The position numbers and the translations under genes are program-made. This document shows positions 56,736-64,000 of a stretch of 64,000 bases of DNA, piece by piece (the first letter of the stretch is position 1; every line of letters starts with the position of its first letter). Below the pieces are notes generated by a model. The model saw only the letters and a list, made by a program, of their open reading frames with translations. It was not told the origin of the DNA and searched no databases. The DNA is from CAIWHR01 sp963786625. Its GTDB lineage: Bacteria > Pseudomonadota > Gammaproteobacteria > Burkholderiales > Casimicrobiaceae. The stretch lies in NCBI GenBank assembly GCA_963786625.1, contig CAWAZS010000005.1:1-64000 (forward strand), read 5' to 3'.

Positions 56736-57169
56736 GACAGCAATCCTCTGTTTCTTGTCATCCTCCGGCTAGTCGATGCCAGATTTAATCGCCCCCGACC
56801 TTCGTTAAGCACGTCGCGTACCATTGCACGCAAGTCATTGTTGCAACGGCATCTTCGATAACGGCTCCGACGCGCGGGCGGCGAAGTGTATGTGACTCCG
56901 ACATTGTCCAAATTGAAGCGCGCAGGTTGTTCGCTGCGTGATCGTGCGGTCATCCTGTGCCGTACAACCGCTTAGGGGCGCGCGCGCTGGCGGGCGGCGA
57001 CGTGGCGCATCCGCTCGCGCGTCGACGCGCGGGTGGGGGGATTGCCGGTGCGCTCAGGGTGCCGAAGTTCGCGCCGCGTGCGTCTCAGCGCTCAGCGCGC
57101 GGAGGCTGGCCGCGGGCTTCGAGTGCCGCGAAGTCCGGGGAATCGCCCCGGAACCACGCCGGGCGCGCT
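56736..57169. other. 434-bp intergenic region
   Basis: Upstream region of the PEP-CTERM gene and downstream region of the minus-strand methyltransferase. It holds the sigma-54 promoter described separately and a GTTGCAAC palindrome near 56845, a possible activator site. The GC-rich stretch 56940-57169 shows no convincing gene or terminator. Confidence 0.4.
56808..56823 (-). promoter_or_regulatory. Sigma-54 (RpoN) promoter for the PEP-CTERM gene
   Basis: On the minus strand TGGTACGCGACGTGCT matches the -24/-12 consensus TGGCACG-N4-TTGCW with GG and GC exactly 10 nt apart. There are two mismatches (T for C in the -24 box, G for T in the -12 box). Predicted start near 56797, leaving a leader of about 62 nt. 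PEP-CTERM genes are known to be regulated by RpoN with the PrsK/PrsR pair. Confidence 0.6.
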
Positions 57170-57928
57170 CTACCCGTGATGCGCGGGAAACGGCGACAGC
57201 CCTGCCGACTCGCGGAGAATCTGCGTGTTGGCGTTTCCCTTCGCGAGAAAGACGCATCCTCGCCTGCTGCCGGACTCCAGATCCGACGGCGCGTTCGGAA
57301 AATACGCCTCGATGGCCTTCCCGCGAATGCGGGGCTCGAGGCAGGAGTACCTCAGCACCTTCTTGCCGCCGTAGTCGTCGTATCCGTAGCCCGGGTCGCC
57401 CGGCACCTCGAAGTCGTCGACGAGTGCGATGTAGCTCGCCCAATGCGCGTCGATCATCGTCACTTCATCGAAGAGCGGCAGGTCGTCGTGCCAATGCGCG
57501 TCGAGGTAGAAGAAAGTCGCCGATGCGTTCACCCCGTCCGCGATCAGCCGTGCCAGCATCTCGCGGCTGTCGCCCAGCGTCAGCGTGACGTTGCGCAATT
57601 GCGAGAGCCGCTGCCGCGCCGCGAAGTGGAGCGGCGCCGATATCTCGCACGAGTGAACCGGAACGTCGAACCGCGCCAGGTAACCGGTGGTGCTGCCGAG
57701 AAAGGTGCCGGTCTCGACGATGGTCGACGGCTTCATGCGCCGGATGATGTCCGTGGCCAGCTCGCGACGAATCGTCTGCCCATTGAACGATCCGTCGTCG
57801 TTCTCGTACCTGGCCTCGGTCGCGAGGACGGCGAATGCCGATTCGATGGCCCGCAGCCTTGCGCCGATGTTGGCAAGCTCGGGAAAGGCCCCCGTCGCCA
57901 GTCTCCTGATGAGCCGCTTGACGAACAT
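57170..57928 (-). CDS. Class I SAM-dependent methyltransferase
   Basis: 252 residues, intact. It starts FVKRLIRRLATGAFPELANI; motif I is IVETGTFLGSTTGYLARF, then VHSCEISAPLHFAARQRLSQ, LGDSREMLARLIADG, ASATFFYLDAHWHDDLPLFD and YIALVDDFEVPGDPGYGYDD. The ETGT..GST and DAHW(H)D residues match the cephalosporin hydroxylase/macrocin O-methyltransferase (TylF-like) group. It is a single gene with its own promoter on the minus strand, opposite to the rest of the locus. Confidence 0.82.
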   Translation of the reverse strand: MFVKRLIRRLATGAFPELANIGARLRAIESAFAVLATEARYENDDGSFNGQTIRRELATDIIRRMKPSTIVETGTFLGSTTGYLARFDVPVHSCEISAPLHFAARQRLSQLRNVTLTLGDSREMLARLIADGVNASATFFYLDAHWHDDLPLFDEVTMIDAHWASYIALVDDFEVPGDPGYGYDDYGGKKVLRYSCLEPRIRGKAIEAYFPNAPSDLESGSRRGCVFLAKGNANTQILRESAGLSPFPAHHG

Positions 57929-57980
57929 TGCAATTCACCTGCAGCGTGGCTCCGCGCCGCGAAGGCGGCGAACTCCGCGA

Positions 57981-58008
57981 AGTGTAACGGCGTCTCTCGC
58001 AAAGGCAA
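57981..58008 (-). promoter_or_regulatory. Sigma-70 promoter for the minus-strand methyltransferase
   Basis: On the minus strand TTGCCT (58003-58008) and TACACT (57981-57986) are separated by a 16-nt spacer, 52 nt upstream of the ATG at 57928. Confidence 0.5.
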
Positions 58009-58101
58009 GGCTCGCGCGTTTGACCGCAGGCATCGCGGCGCTCGGCGACCCGGCACAGACCACATTCCGATCGACGACGCACGTTGCAGTATGCTTGCGC
58101 G

Positions 58102-58932
58102 ATGATTTCGATGCCGGCGCTACGTGTGGCCAGTTCGGGCGTGCTGATCGTTGCCCACCGGGAGGACACGACGGCATTGCGCGCGGCGCTGCGCGCCGAA
58201 GGCTTTGCCGTCGACGAAGTGCGGGGGCCGTACACGCCGGAGCAGCTCGCGTACTCCAGCGTCGTGCAGGCCCTGGTCAATCACGCGAACGCGTGGCGGA
58301 TCGCGGCGGGCCGCAGCCTCCCGACCATCGTCGTTGAGCCGGACTTCGTTCCGGTGAAGGGGTTCGGCGCGTTGCCCGCACCGGTTCCGGCGGAAAAACC
58401 GGACAGCAGTCTCGCCTATCTCTACTCGGTGGGACCGGAGGTCTGGGACCTCGCCGCATCGGATGTGGCGCGAGGGCACGGCGGCGGGACGGTCGCGCTG
58501 CTGATTCCGCCGCGCGTGGCATCGCTGCTCCTGGAGTTCTTCGACGAGGAGCTGCGCGCCAATCCGTCGGGCAAGTACCGGCCCTGGGACTCGGGAATGG
58601 GATACTGGCTGCTGCAACGGGGCGTCGAGAGCTACATTCCCTACCGTCACTATGGAGAGCACGGAGGCATCGGAAACCCGGAGCACGCGCGCTTCGGACT
58701 GGGCCGTGCGCACCGGGCCGATGCGCTGCACGGGCAGCTTGCCTTCGCTCCGGCGTACGCGCGGGGCAGCACGCTGCGTTTCCAGGGCACGCGCATGCGG
58801 GCGCGGCTCTGGGGTGTGCTGCGGCTCCTCGCCGGCCGCTTCCTGCGCTGGCACGATCTGGCGCGCAGCGATGGCTCGGCCATGGTCAAGTTCGCGGTGG
58901 GTCGCCTGCTGTTCCGCCGTTCCCCCTCGTGA
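58102..58932 (+). CDS. GT25-like glycosyltransferase (LPS biosynthesis type), low certainty
   Basis: 276 residues from ATG 58102 (a second in-frame ATG is at 58084). VLIVAHREDTTALRAALRAE, LAYSSVVQALVNHANAWRIA, PTIVVEPDFVPVKGFGALPA and YLYSVGPEVWDLAASD, then LQRGVESYIPYRHYGEHGGI. The NHANAWRIA..PTIVVE.D spacing recalls GT25 enzymes (S-x-x-x-H..A..i...EDD), but the EDD is EPD here. A TATGCT -10 sits 7 nt before the ATG, so the message may be nearly leaderless. Function is not secure. Confidence 0.5.
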   Translation: MISMPALRVASSGVLIVAHREDTTALRAALRAEGFAVDEVRGPYTPEQLAYSSVVQALVNHANAWRIAAGRSLPTIVVEPDFVPVKGFGALPAPVPAEKPDSSLAYLYSVGPEVWDLAASDVARGHGGGTVALLIPPRVASLLLEFFDEELRANPSGKYRPWDSGMGYWLLQRGVESYIPYRHYGEHGGIGNPEHARFGLGRAHRADALHGQLAFAPAYARGSTLRFQGTRMRARLWGVLRLLAGRFLRWHDLARSDGSAMVKFAVGRLLFRRSPS

Positions 58933-58965
58933 GCGTTCCGCGGTCTGACCCGGGACGATCAGCGG

Positions 58966-60721
58966 ATGACCACGATCCTCGGGCTTAACGCATTCCACGG
59001 CGACGCCGCGGCCTGCCTGGTCCGCGACGGAAGGATCGTCGCGGCGGCCGAGGAAGAGCGTTTTCGCCGGGTCAAGCACTGGGCGGGCTTTCCGAGCGAG
59101 GCGATCCGCCATTGTCTCGCGGATGCCGGCATGGTGCTGGCCGATGTCGACCACGTGGCGGTCAATCAGGACTCGAAGGCCCATCTGGGCAGGAAGCTCG
59201 CCTATGCAGTGACGCGACGCCCCGATCTGGCCCTGGTGCTCGATCGCCTGCGCAACCGGCGCGAGCGCGAGGGAGTGGAATCGCAACTGGCGCGCGCGTT
59301 TCCGGGCGAGCCCTTCCGCGGTCGCGTGCATGCGGTCGAGCATCATGTCGCGCACCTCTCGTCGGCATTTCACGCTTCGCCTTTCGACGAGGCCGCGGTG
59401 GTGTCGGTGGACGGCTTCGGCGACTTCGCCAGCGCGGCGTGGGGCGTGGGCCGGAACGTCGGCATCGAGGTCTCCGATCGTGTCTACTTCCCGCATTCGC
59501 TGGGCATCTTCTACCAGGCGCTCACGCAGTTCGTCGGCTTTCCGAATTACGGCGACGAGTACAAGATGATGGGGCTCGCGCCGCACGGCGAGCCGACGCA
59601 TCTCGACGCCATGCGGCGGATCGTGCTGCTGGACGAGGGCGGGGGCTTTCGCCTGAACCTCGACTGCTTCCGTCACCACCGCGAGAAGATCGAATACGAG
59701 TGGGACGAGCGGCTCGCCGACCGTCGGCGCGCTGTATTCGGCGCATCTGGCCGAGCTGCTGGGACCGCCCCGCGGCGCCGACGAGCCGCTCGAGCGGCGC
59801 CACATGGACATCGCGCGCTCGGCGCAGGCCATGTACGAGGAGGCCTTCTTCCATCTGCTCGCGGCGCTGCACCGGCGCTGCGGGCTCGATGCGCTCGCCA
59901 TCGCCGGGGGCTGCGGGAACAACTCGGTGGCCAATGGCAAGGTGACGTCGATGACGCCCTTCCGCGACGATCTACGTCCAGGCGGCGCCGGGCGATGCCG
60001 GCGGAGCCTTGGGCGCCGCCTGGACGGTCTGGCACGCTCTGGGCGGGGGTCGCGCTCCGGCGATGCGCCATGCGTACTGGGGGCCGCAGTTCGACGACGA
60101 GGCGATCCGCGGGCTGCTCGAGCGCCGGCGCGCGGACCTGGCTGCCGCGGGCTGCACCGTCGAGCGCATCGACGACGACGACGCGCTCTGTCGCCGCACC
60201 GCGGCCGCGATCGCCGCTGGCGGCGTGGTCGGATGGTTTCAGGGGCGCATGGAATGGGGACCGCGCGCGCTGGGCAACCGCTCGATTCTCGGCGACGCGC
60301 GCCGCGCCGACATGAAGGACACGCTGAACCACAGGATCAAGCGCCGGGAATCGTTCCGGCCCTTCGCGCCGTCGATCCTGCGCGAGGCGGTGTCGGAGTG
60401 GTTCGAACTCGACGGCGACGTGCCGTTCATGACGCAGGTGGTCCCGATTCGTCCCGGACCAGCGCGCGCGCATTCCCGCCGTGACCCATGTCGATGGCTC
60501 GGGCCGGCTGCAGACCGTCGATCGGCGAGTCCAATCCGCTGTACTACCGGCTCATCGAAGCGTTCCGCGACCTGACCGGCGTTCCCCTGCTGCTCAACAC
60601 GTCGTTCAACGAGAACGAGCCGGTGGTCTGCCGGCCGGACGAGGCGCTCGATTGCTTCCTGCGCACGCAGATGGACGCTCTGGTGATGGGGCATTGGGCC
60701 ATCGCGCGCGTCGCGGCATGA
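58966..60721 (+). CDS. Carbamoyltransferase (NodU/CmcH/TobZ family), frameshifted
   Basis: About 585 codons. MTTILGLNAFHGDAAACLVR (YrdC/Kae1-like N-terminal HxD-type site), VAAAEEERFRRVKHWAGFPS, VEHHVAHLSSAFHASPFDEA (HxxxH metal ligands), VVSVDGFGDFASAAWG, GVVGWFQGRMEWGPRALGNR, SILGDARRADMKDTLNHRIK and RESFRPFAPSIL, then LLLNTSFNENEPVVCRPDEA. These are the diagnostic motifs of O-carbamoyltransferases. Frameshifts near 59710, 59970, 60450 and 60520. In this locus it would add a carbamoyl group to a sugar hydroxyl, another decoration besides methylation. Confidence 0.9.
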
Positions 60722-60803
60722 TCCTGCGCGGGCCGCACGCGCCGTCCGTTCCGGTTCGGGGGCGCCGTCGTCGCGGAATCGTCCCGGTCGCAGCGGAACG
60801 TCC

Positions 60804-62031
60804 TTGAAGATCGTCTTCGTCAATCGCTACTACGCGCCCGATCATTCGGCAACGAGCCAGATGCTGACGGACCTCGCCGCGGCGCTGGCCGCGGCGGGCG
60901 CCGATGTCCACGTCGTGACCAGCCGCCTGCGCTACGGCGATGCGTCGGCATCGCTGCCGGCGCGCGAAGCGATCGATGGCGTCGACGTCCACCGCGTCTG
61001 GTCGCCATCGTTCGCGCGCGGCAGGCTCGGCGCCCGCGGGCTCGACGACCTCGGCTTCTCCGTCGCCGCGTCGGTCGCGCTCTTCCGGCTGGCGCGTCGC
61101 GGCGACGTCGTCGTCGCGAAGACGGATCCCCCGCTGGTCATGGTGCCGGCGGGGTGGGTGGCGCACCGGCGCGGCGCACGGCTCGTGAACTGGCTGCAGG
61201 ACGTCTTTCCGGAGGTGGCGGCGGAGCTCGGCGTGAAGCTCGCGCGCGGTCTTCCGGGGCGTCTGCTGCGCTGGCTGCGCAACCGGTCGCTGCGCGGCGC
61301 GTCGGCCAATGTCGTCGTCGGCGAACGGATGCGCGAGCGGGTATCGGCGCTGGGTGTCGATCCGCGCAGCATCGCGGTCATTCCGAACTGGGCCGACGGC
61401 GCCGCGCTGCGGCCGGTCGCGCCGGGCGCGAACGCGCTGCGCGCGGAGTGGGGCATCGGCGACCGGTTCGTCGTCGGCTACTCCGGCAACATGGGCCGGG
61501 TGCACGAGCTCGCGACGCTGCTCGACGCCGCGGTATTGCTGGCAGCGCGGTCCGACATCGTCTTCCTGTTCGTCGGCGACGGCGTGCAGAAGGCGGCGCT
61601 CGTGCACAGAGTTGCGGAGCAGGGTCTGTCCAACGTCCTGTTCGAGCCGTATCAGGCGCGCGCCCGGCTGGACGCAGAGCCTCAGCGCGGCGGATGTCCA
61701 CGTCGTTTCGCTGCATCCGGGGCTCGAAGGACTCGTCGTGCCCAGCAAGTTCTACGGCATCGCGGCCGTCGGCCGCCCGATCGTGTACATCGGCGATCCC
61801 GACGGCGAGATCGGCGCGATCATCGGCGCAGCGGATTGCGGAATGCGTGTTGCGCCCGGCGACGCGGCGGGGCTGGCCGCGGCGCTCGCGGCGCTGTGCG
61901 AGGACCCCGATCGGCGCGCGCGCCTGGGCGACAATGCGCGACGCATGTTCGAAGCGCGCTACGACAAGCCGATCGCCGTCGCAAAATGGCAGGAGCTGCT
62001 CGAGCGGGTCGGCAGGGACCGCGCCGCGTAG
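60804..62031 (+). CDS. Glycosyltransferase, GT4 (WbuB-like), frameshifted once
   Basis: About 408 codons, TTG start. KIVFVNRYYAPDHSATSQML and TDLAAALAAAGADVHVVTSR form the typical start of WbuB/WcaI fucosyl- or GlcNAc-transferases. Then VVVAKTDPPLVMVPAGWVAH, RLVNWLQDVFPEVAAELGV, RSIAVIPNWADGAALRPVAP, VGYSGNMGRVHELATLLDAA and, after a shift near 61670, VPSKFYGIAAVGRPIVYIGD. Being next to GDP-fucose synthase, a fucosyltransferase role is possible but not shown. Confidence 0.88.
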
Positions 62032-62039
62032 CGGTGCCG

Positions 62040-62997
62040 TCAGCTGCGCGCCAGGAAGTCCGCGTAGGCGCGGCGGACGCCGCTGTCGAGGCCGATCGTC
62101 GGGCGCCATCCCAGCGCGGTCAGCTTGCCGACGTCGAGCAGCTTGCGTGGCGCGCCATCGGGCCTGGACGCGTCCCACGCCAATGCGACATCGGCGCCGA
62201 CGATCGTCCGCACGAATTCCGCGAGCTCGCGGATGGTGAGATCCTCGCCGCAACCGACGTTGACGAGCGGCGGTTCGCGGTCGTTGACGAGCGACGCCAG
62301 CCGGTCGGGCGGGAGCTCCATCAGGTGCACGCATGCCGCAGCCATGTCGTCGCTGTAGAGGAACTCGCGGCGCGGCGTTCCGGTTCCCCACAGCGTGACG
62401 GTGCGCTCGCCGCGCGAGCCTGGCTTCGTGGAACCGGCGGATGAGCGCCGGCAGCACGTGGCCGGTCTGCAGGTCGTAATTGTCGCCCGGTCCGTAGAGA
62501 TTGGTCGGCATCGCGCACAGGTAGGCCGTGCCGTGCTGGCGGTTGTACGCCCAGCACATCTCGATGCCGGCGATCTTGGCGAGGGCATACGGCCGGTTGG
62601 TGGGCTCGAGCGGCCCGGTGAGCAGGTAGTTCTCGCGGATCGGCTGCGGGCAATCGCGCGGGTAGATGCACGAGGAGCCGAGGAAGAGCAGCCGCCTGAC
62701 GCCCGCGCGCCAGGCCTCGTGGATCACGTTGGTCTGGATCGCCAGATTGTCGTGGATGAAATCGGCGGGGGCCGTGCTGTTGGCCAGGATGCCGCCGACC
62801 CGTGCCGCCGCGAGAAAGACGACGTCGGGCCGCTCGGCCTGGAAGAACGCAGCCACCGCGCGCGCATCGGTGAGGTCCAGCTCCGCGTGCGTGCGCGTGA
62901 CGAGGTTCGCGTAGCCCTTCGCCTTCAGCGTGCGCACCAGTGCCGAGCCGGCGAGGCCGCGGTGGCCGGCGACGTAGATGCGGGCATCCGGTGTCAT
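62040..62997 (-). CDS. fcl: GDP-L-fucose synthase, frameshifted once
   Basis: About 318 codons. RIYVAGHRGLAGSALVRTLK (GxxGxxG), THAELDLTDARAVAAFFQAE, DVVFLAAARVGGILANSTAP, RLLFLGSSCIYPRDCPQPIR, EPTNRPYALAKIAGIEMC (catalytic YxxxK) and AMPTNLYGPGDNYDLQTGHV are diagnostic for Fcl/WcaG. After a shift near 62418: LWGTGTPRREFLYSDDMAAA and NVGCGEDLTIRELAEFV. It is an epimerase/reductase converting GDP-4-keto-6-deoxymannose (the Gmd product) to GDP-L-fucose. Confidence 0.94.
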
Positions 62998-63094
62998 GAC
63001 GCTCCCGCGAGGACGGCGCGGCCGCGGCTTACAATGGAGGGCCGGATCCGGAAAGGGCGCTCCCCGCGTCCCGCGACACTCCATCCGGCCGCCC

Positions 63095-63714
63095 ATGCCC
63101 GCCCACTCGAACCGTCGGACGCTTCTCCGGATACTGCTGTGGCTTGCGCTCGCCGGCGCGCTGGCCGTCGCCGTGCTGGCCTGGGCGGTGTCGCGCGCAG
63201 GCTATTGGCTCGAAGCGCCGGCGCAGCCGCCGACGCCCGCCGACGCGATCGTCGTCCTGGGCGGCAACGACGGGGATCGCGCGTTGCGCGCGCTCGCTCT
63301 CTACCGCGACGGCTACGCGCCGAAGATCGTGCTGACCGGCCTCGAGCACGGCAACGCCGCGCCGCCGGCCAATCTCACGTGGCGCGCCGAGTTCCTGGTC
63401 GCCCACGGCGTGCCGAGGTCGGCACTGCGCCTCGAGGTGTATTCGCAGAACAGCTACGAGGAGGCGACCCGCGTCCTCGCGCTGATGCGCAAGCAGCGCT
63501 GGCGCACGCGTGATCGCGGTCAGCGACCCGCCGCACATGCGCCGTCTCGCCTGGACCTGGCGCCGCGTCTTCGAGGGCTCCGGGTCTGCATTACGCGCTG
63601 GTCGCCTCGGCGGCCGACTGGTGGGTGCCCGGCCGCTGGTGGCGCGACGAGCGTTCCGGCGCGTTCGTCATCAGCGAGTTCATCAAGCTCGCTTATTACA
63701 TCGCGAAGCGCTGA
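63095..63714 (+). CDS. YdcF/SanA-family DUF218 protein, frameshifted
   Basis: About 206 codons. An N-terminal membrane anchor LLRILLWLALAGALAVAVLA is followed by ADAIVVLGGNDGDRALRALA, LYRDGYAPKIVLTGLEHGNA, RLEVYSQNSYEEATRVLALM and VIAVSDPPHMRRLAWTWRRV, the DUF218 pattern (G-G....R...A..L; S..T.EE...; S...H..R). Frameshifts near 63510 and 63585. Family members such as ElyC and SanA affect envelope precursors; the enzymatic role is unknown. It lies between fcl and gmd on the opposite strand. Confidence 0.82.
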
Positions 63715-63725
63715 TCGACCCGGCA

Positions 63726-64000
63726 TCACGCATCGCCGCGCCTGTGGACGGCGTGTCCGTGCCGCTGGACGAGCTCGTCGCGTTGCGCGATCCGGTAGTC
63801 CTCGCGCACCATTTCCGCGACCAGCTCGGGAAAGCGCACTTCGGGCGTCCAGCCGAGCTTCGTCCGGGCCTTGGTCGCGTCGCCCTGCAGCGTGTCGACT
63901 TCGGCGGGCCGGAAGTAGCGACGATCGATGCGCACGACGACCTGGCCCGGCTCGAGCTTCGTGCCGCGGCCCGGAGTCGACGCCGGCGACGCGCCCGACT
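63726..64000 (-). CDS. gmd: GDP-mannose 4,6-dehydratase, C-terminal part (window edge)
   Basis: The C-terminal portion visible reads GTKLEPGQVVVRID, RRYFRPAEVDTLQGDATKAR, TKLGWTPEVRFPELVAEMVR and EDYRIAQRDELVQRHGH, an excellent match to the end of canonical long Gmd proteins (RYFRPxEVDxLxGDxxKA). The N-terminal part lies beyond the window. Together with fcl it completes GDP-mannose to GDP-L-fucose conversion. It is not the same gene as the short Gmd-like enzyme at 36.2 kb. Confidence 0.9.
   Translation of the reverse strand, partial: SGASPASTPGRGTKLEPGQVVVRIDRRYFRPAEVDTLQGDATKARTKLGWTPEVRFPELVAEMVREDYRIAQRDELVQRHGHAVHRRGDA

Noticed and set aside
1..64000. CRISPR arrays, insertion sequences, prophage or integrase genes
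   Set aside because: No regularly spaced repeats, transposase motifs, terminal inverted repeats or phage genes were seen on either strand.

Overview
The window appears to be two unrelated pieces of bacterial DNA joined near position 6,885. Positions 1 to about 6,885 have moderate GC and planctomycete-like gene content. They hold a complete selenocysteine toolkit on the minus strand (selB, selA, the tRNA-Sec gene selC, then a cysteine desulfurase), with selD divergent on the plus strand. selD is followed by genes for a formylmethanofuran-dehydrogenase-type enzyme: an FwdD-like molybdopterin-binding subunit, a small unknown gene, and FwdB. FwdB has an in-frame TGA exactly at the metal-ligand position (..CL-TGA-HGP..), and a well-formed bacterial SECIS-like hairpin follows it. 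The selenoprotein therefore sits beside the genes needed to make it. FwdB is cut off in mid-domain at the junction.

From about 6,890 to the end the DNA has very high GC and looks betaproteobacterial (Burkholderiales-like: Bug-family binding protein, PEP-CTERM protein, homospermidine synthase). Positions 7.0-19.1 kb carry a glycosyltransferase, then a stress/low-oxygen style set: BON-domain protein, DksA/TraR zinc finger protein, PmtA-like methyltransferase, homospermidine synthase, Glu/Leu dehydrogenase, Lon-like protease, USP-like protein, thioesterase and ADP-forming acyl-CoA synthetase. Three near-identical TTGAC-N4-GTCAA palindromes (FNR/Anr/FixK type) lie upstream of three of these genes. 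Positions 19.2-31.7 kb carry a Bug binding protein, a two-copy inverted REP element, an SDR without the canonical catalytic Tyr, a very long DUF349 protein, and a DUF3095 / M19 dipeptidase / oligopeptide ABC transporter operon.

Positions 31.9-64 kb form one large surface-polysaccharide locus. It holds a WecA/MraY-type initiating transferase, two asparagine-synthetase-like amidotransferases, a short GDP-mannose dehydratase, the Wzm/Wzt ABC exporter, about a dozen glycosyltransferases of several folds (including an RGP/STELLO-like one), four methyltransferases, an O-antigen ligase/polymerase-like membrane protein and a carbamoyltransferase. GDP-L-fucose synthase and a second Gmd (cut by the window edge) point to GDP-fucose supply. 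A PEP-CTERM protein with a sigma-54 promoter lies inside the locus. Most genes are translationally coupled (ATGA, GTGA or TTGA overlaps) and several start with TTG.

About 32 of the 54 genes carry one or more single-base frameshifts in otherwise conserved reading frames, on both sides of the junction. This is best read as uncorrected assembly error, not gene decay. Coordinates below span the whole gene across the shifts. All family calls come from reading motifs; no database search was possible.
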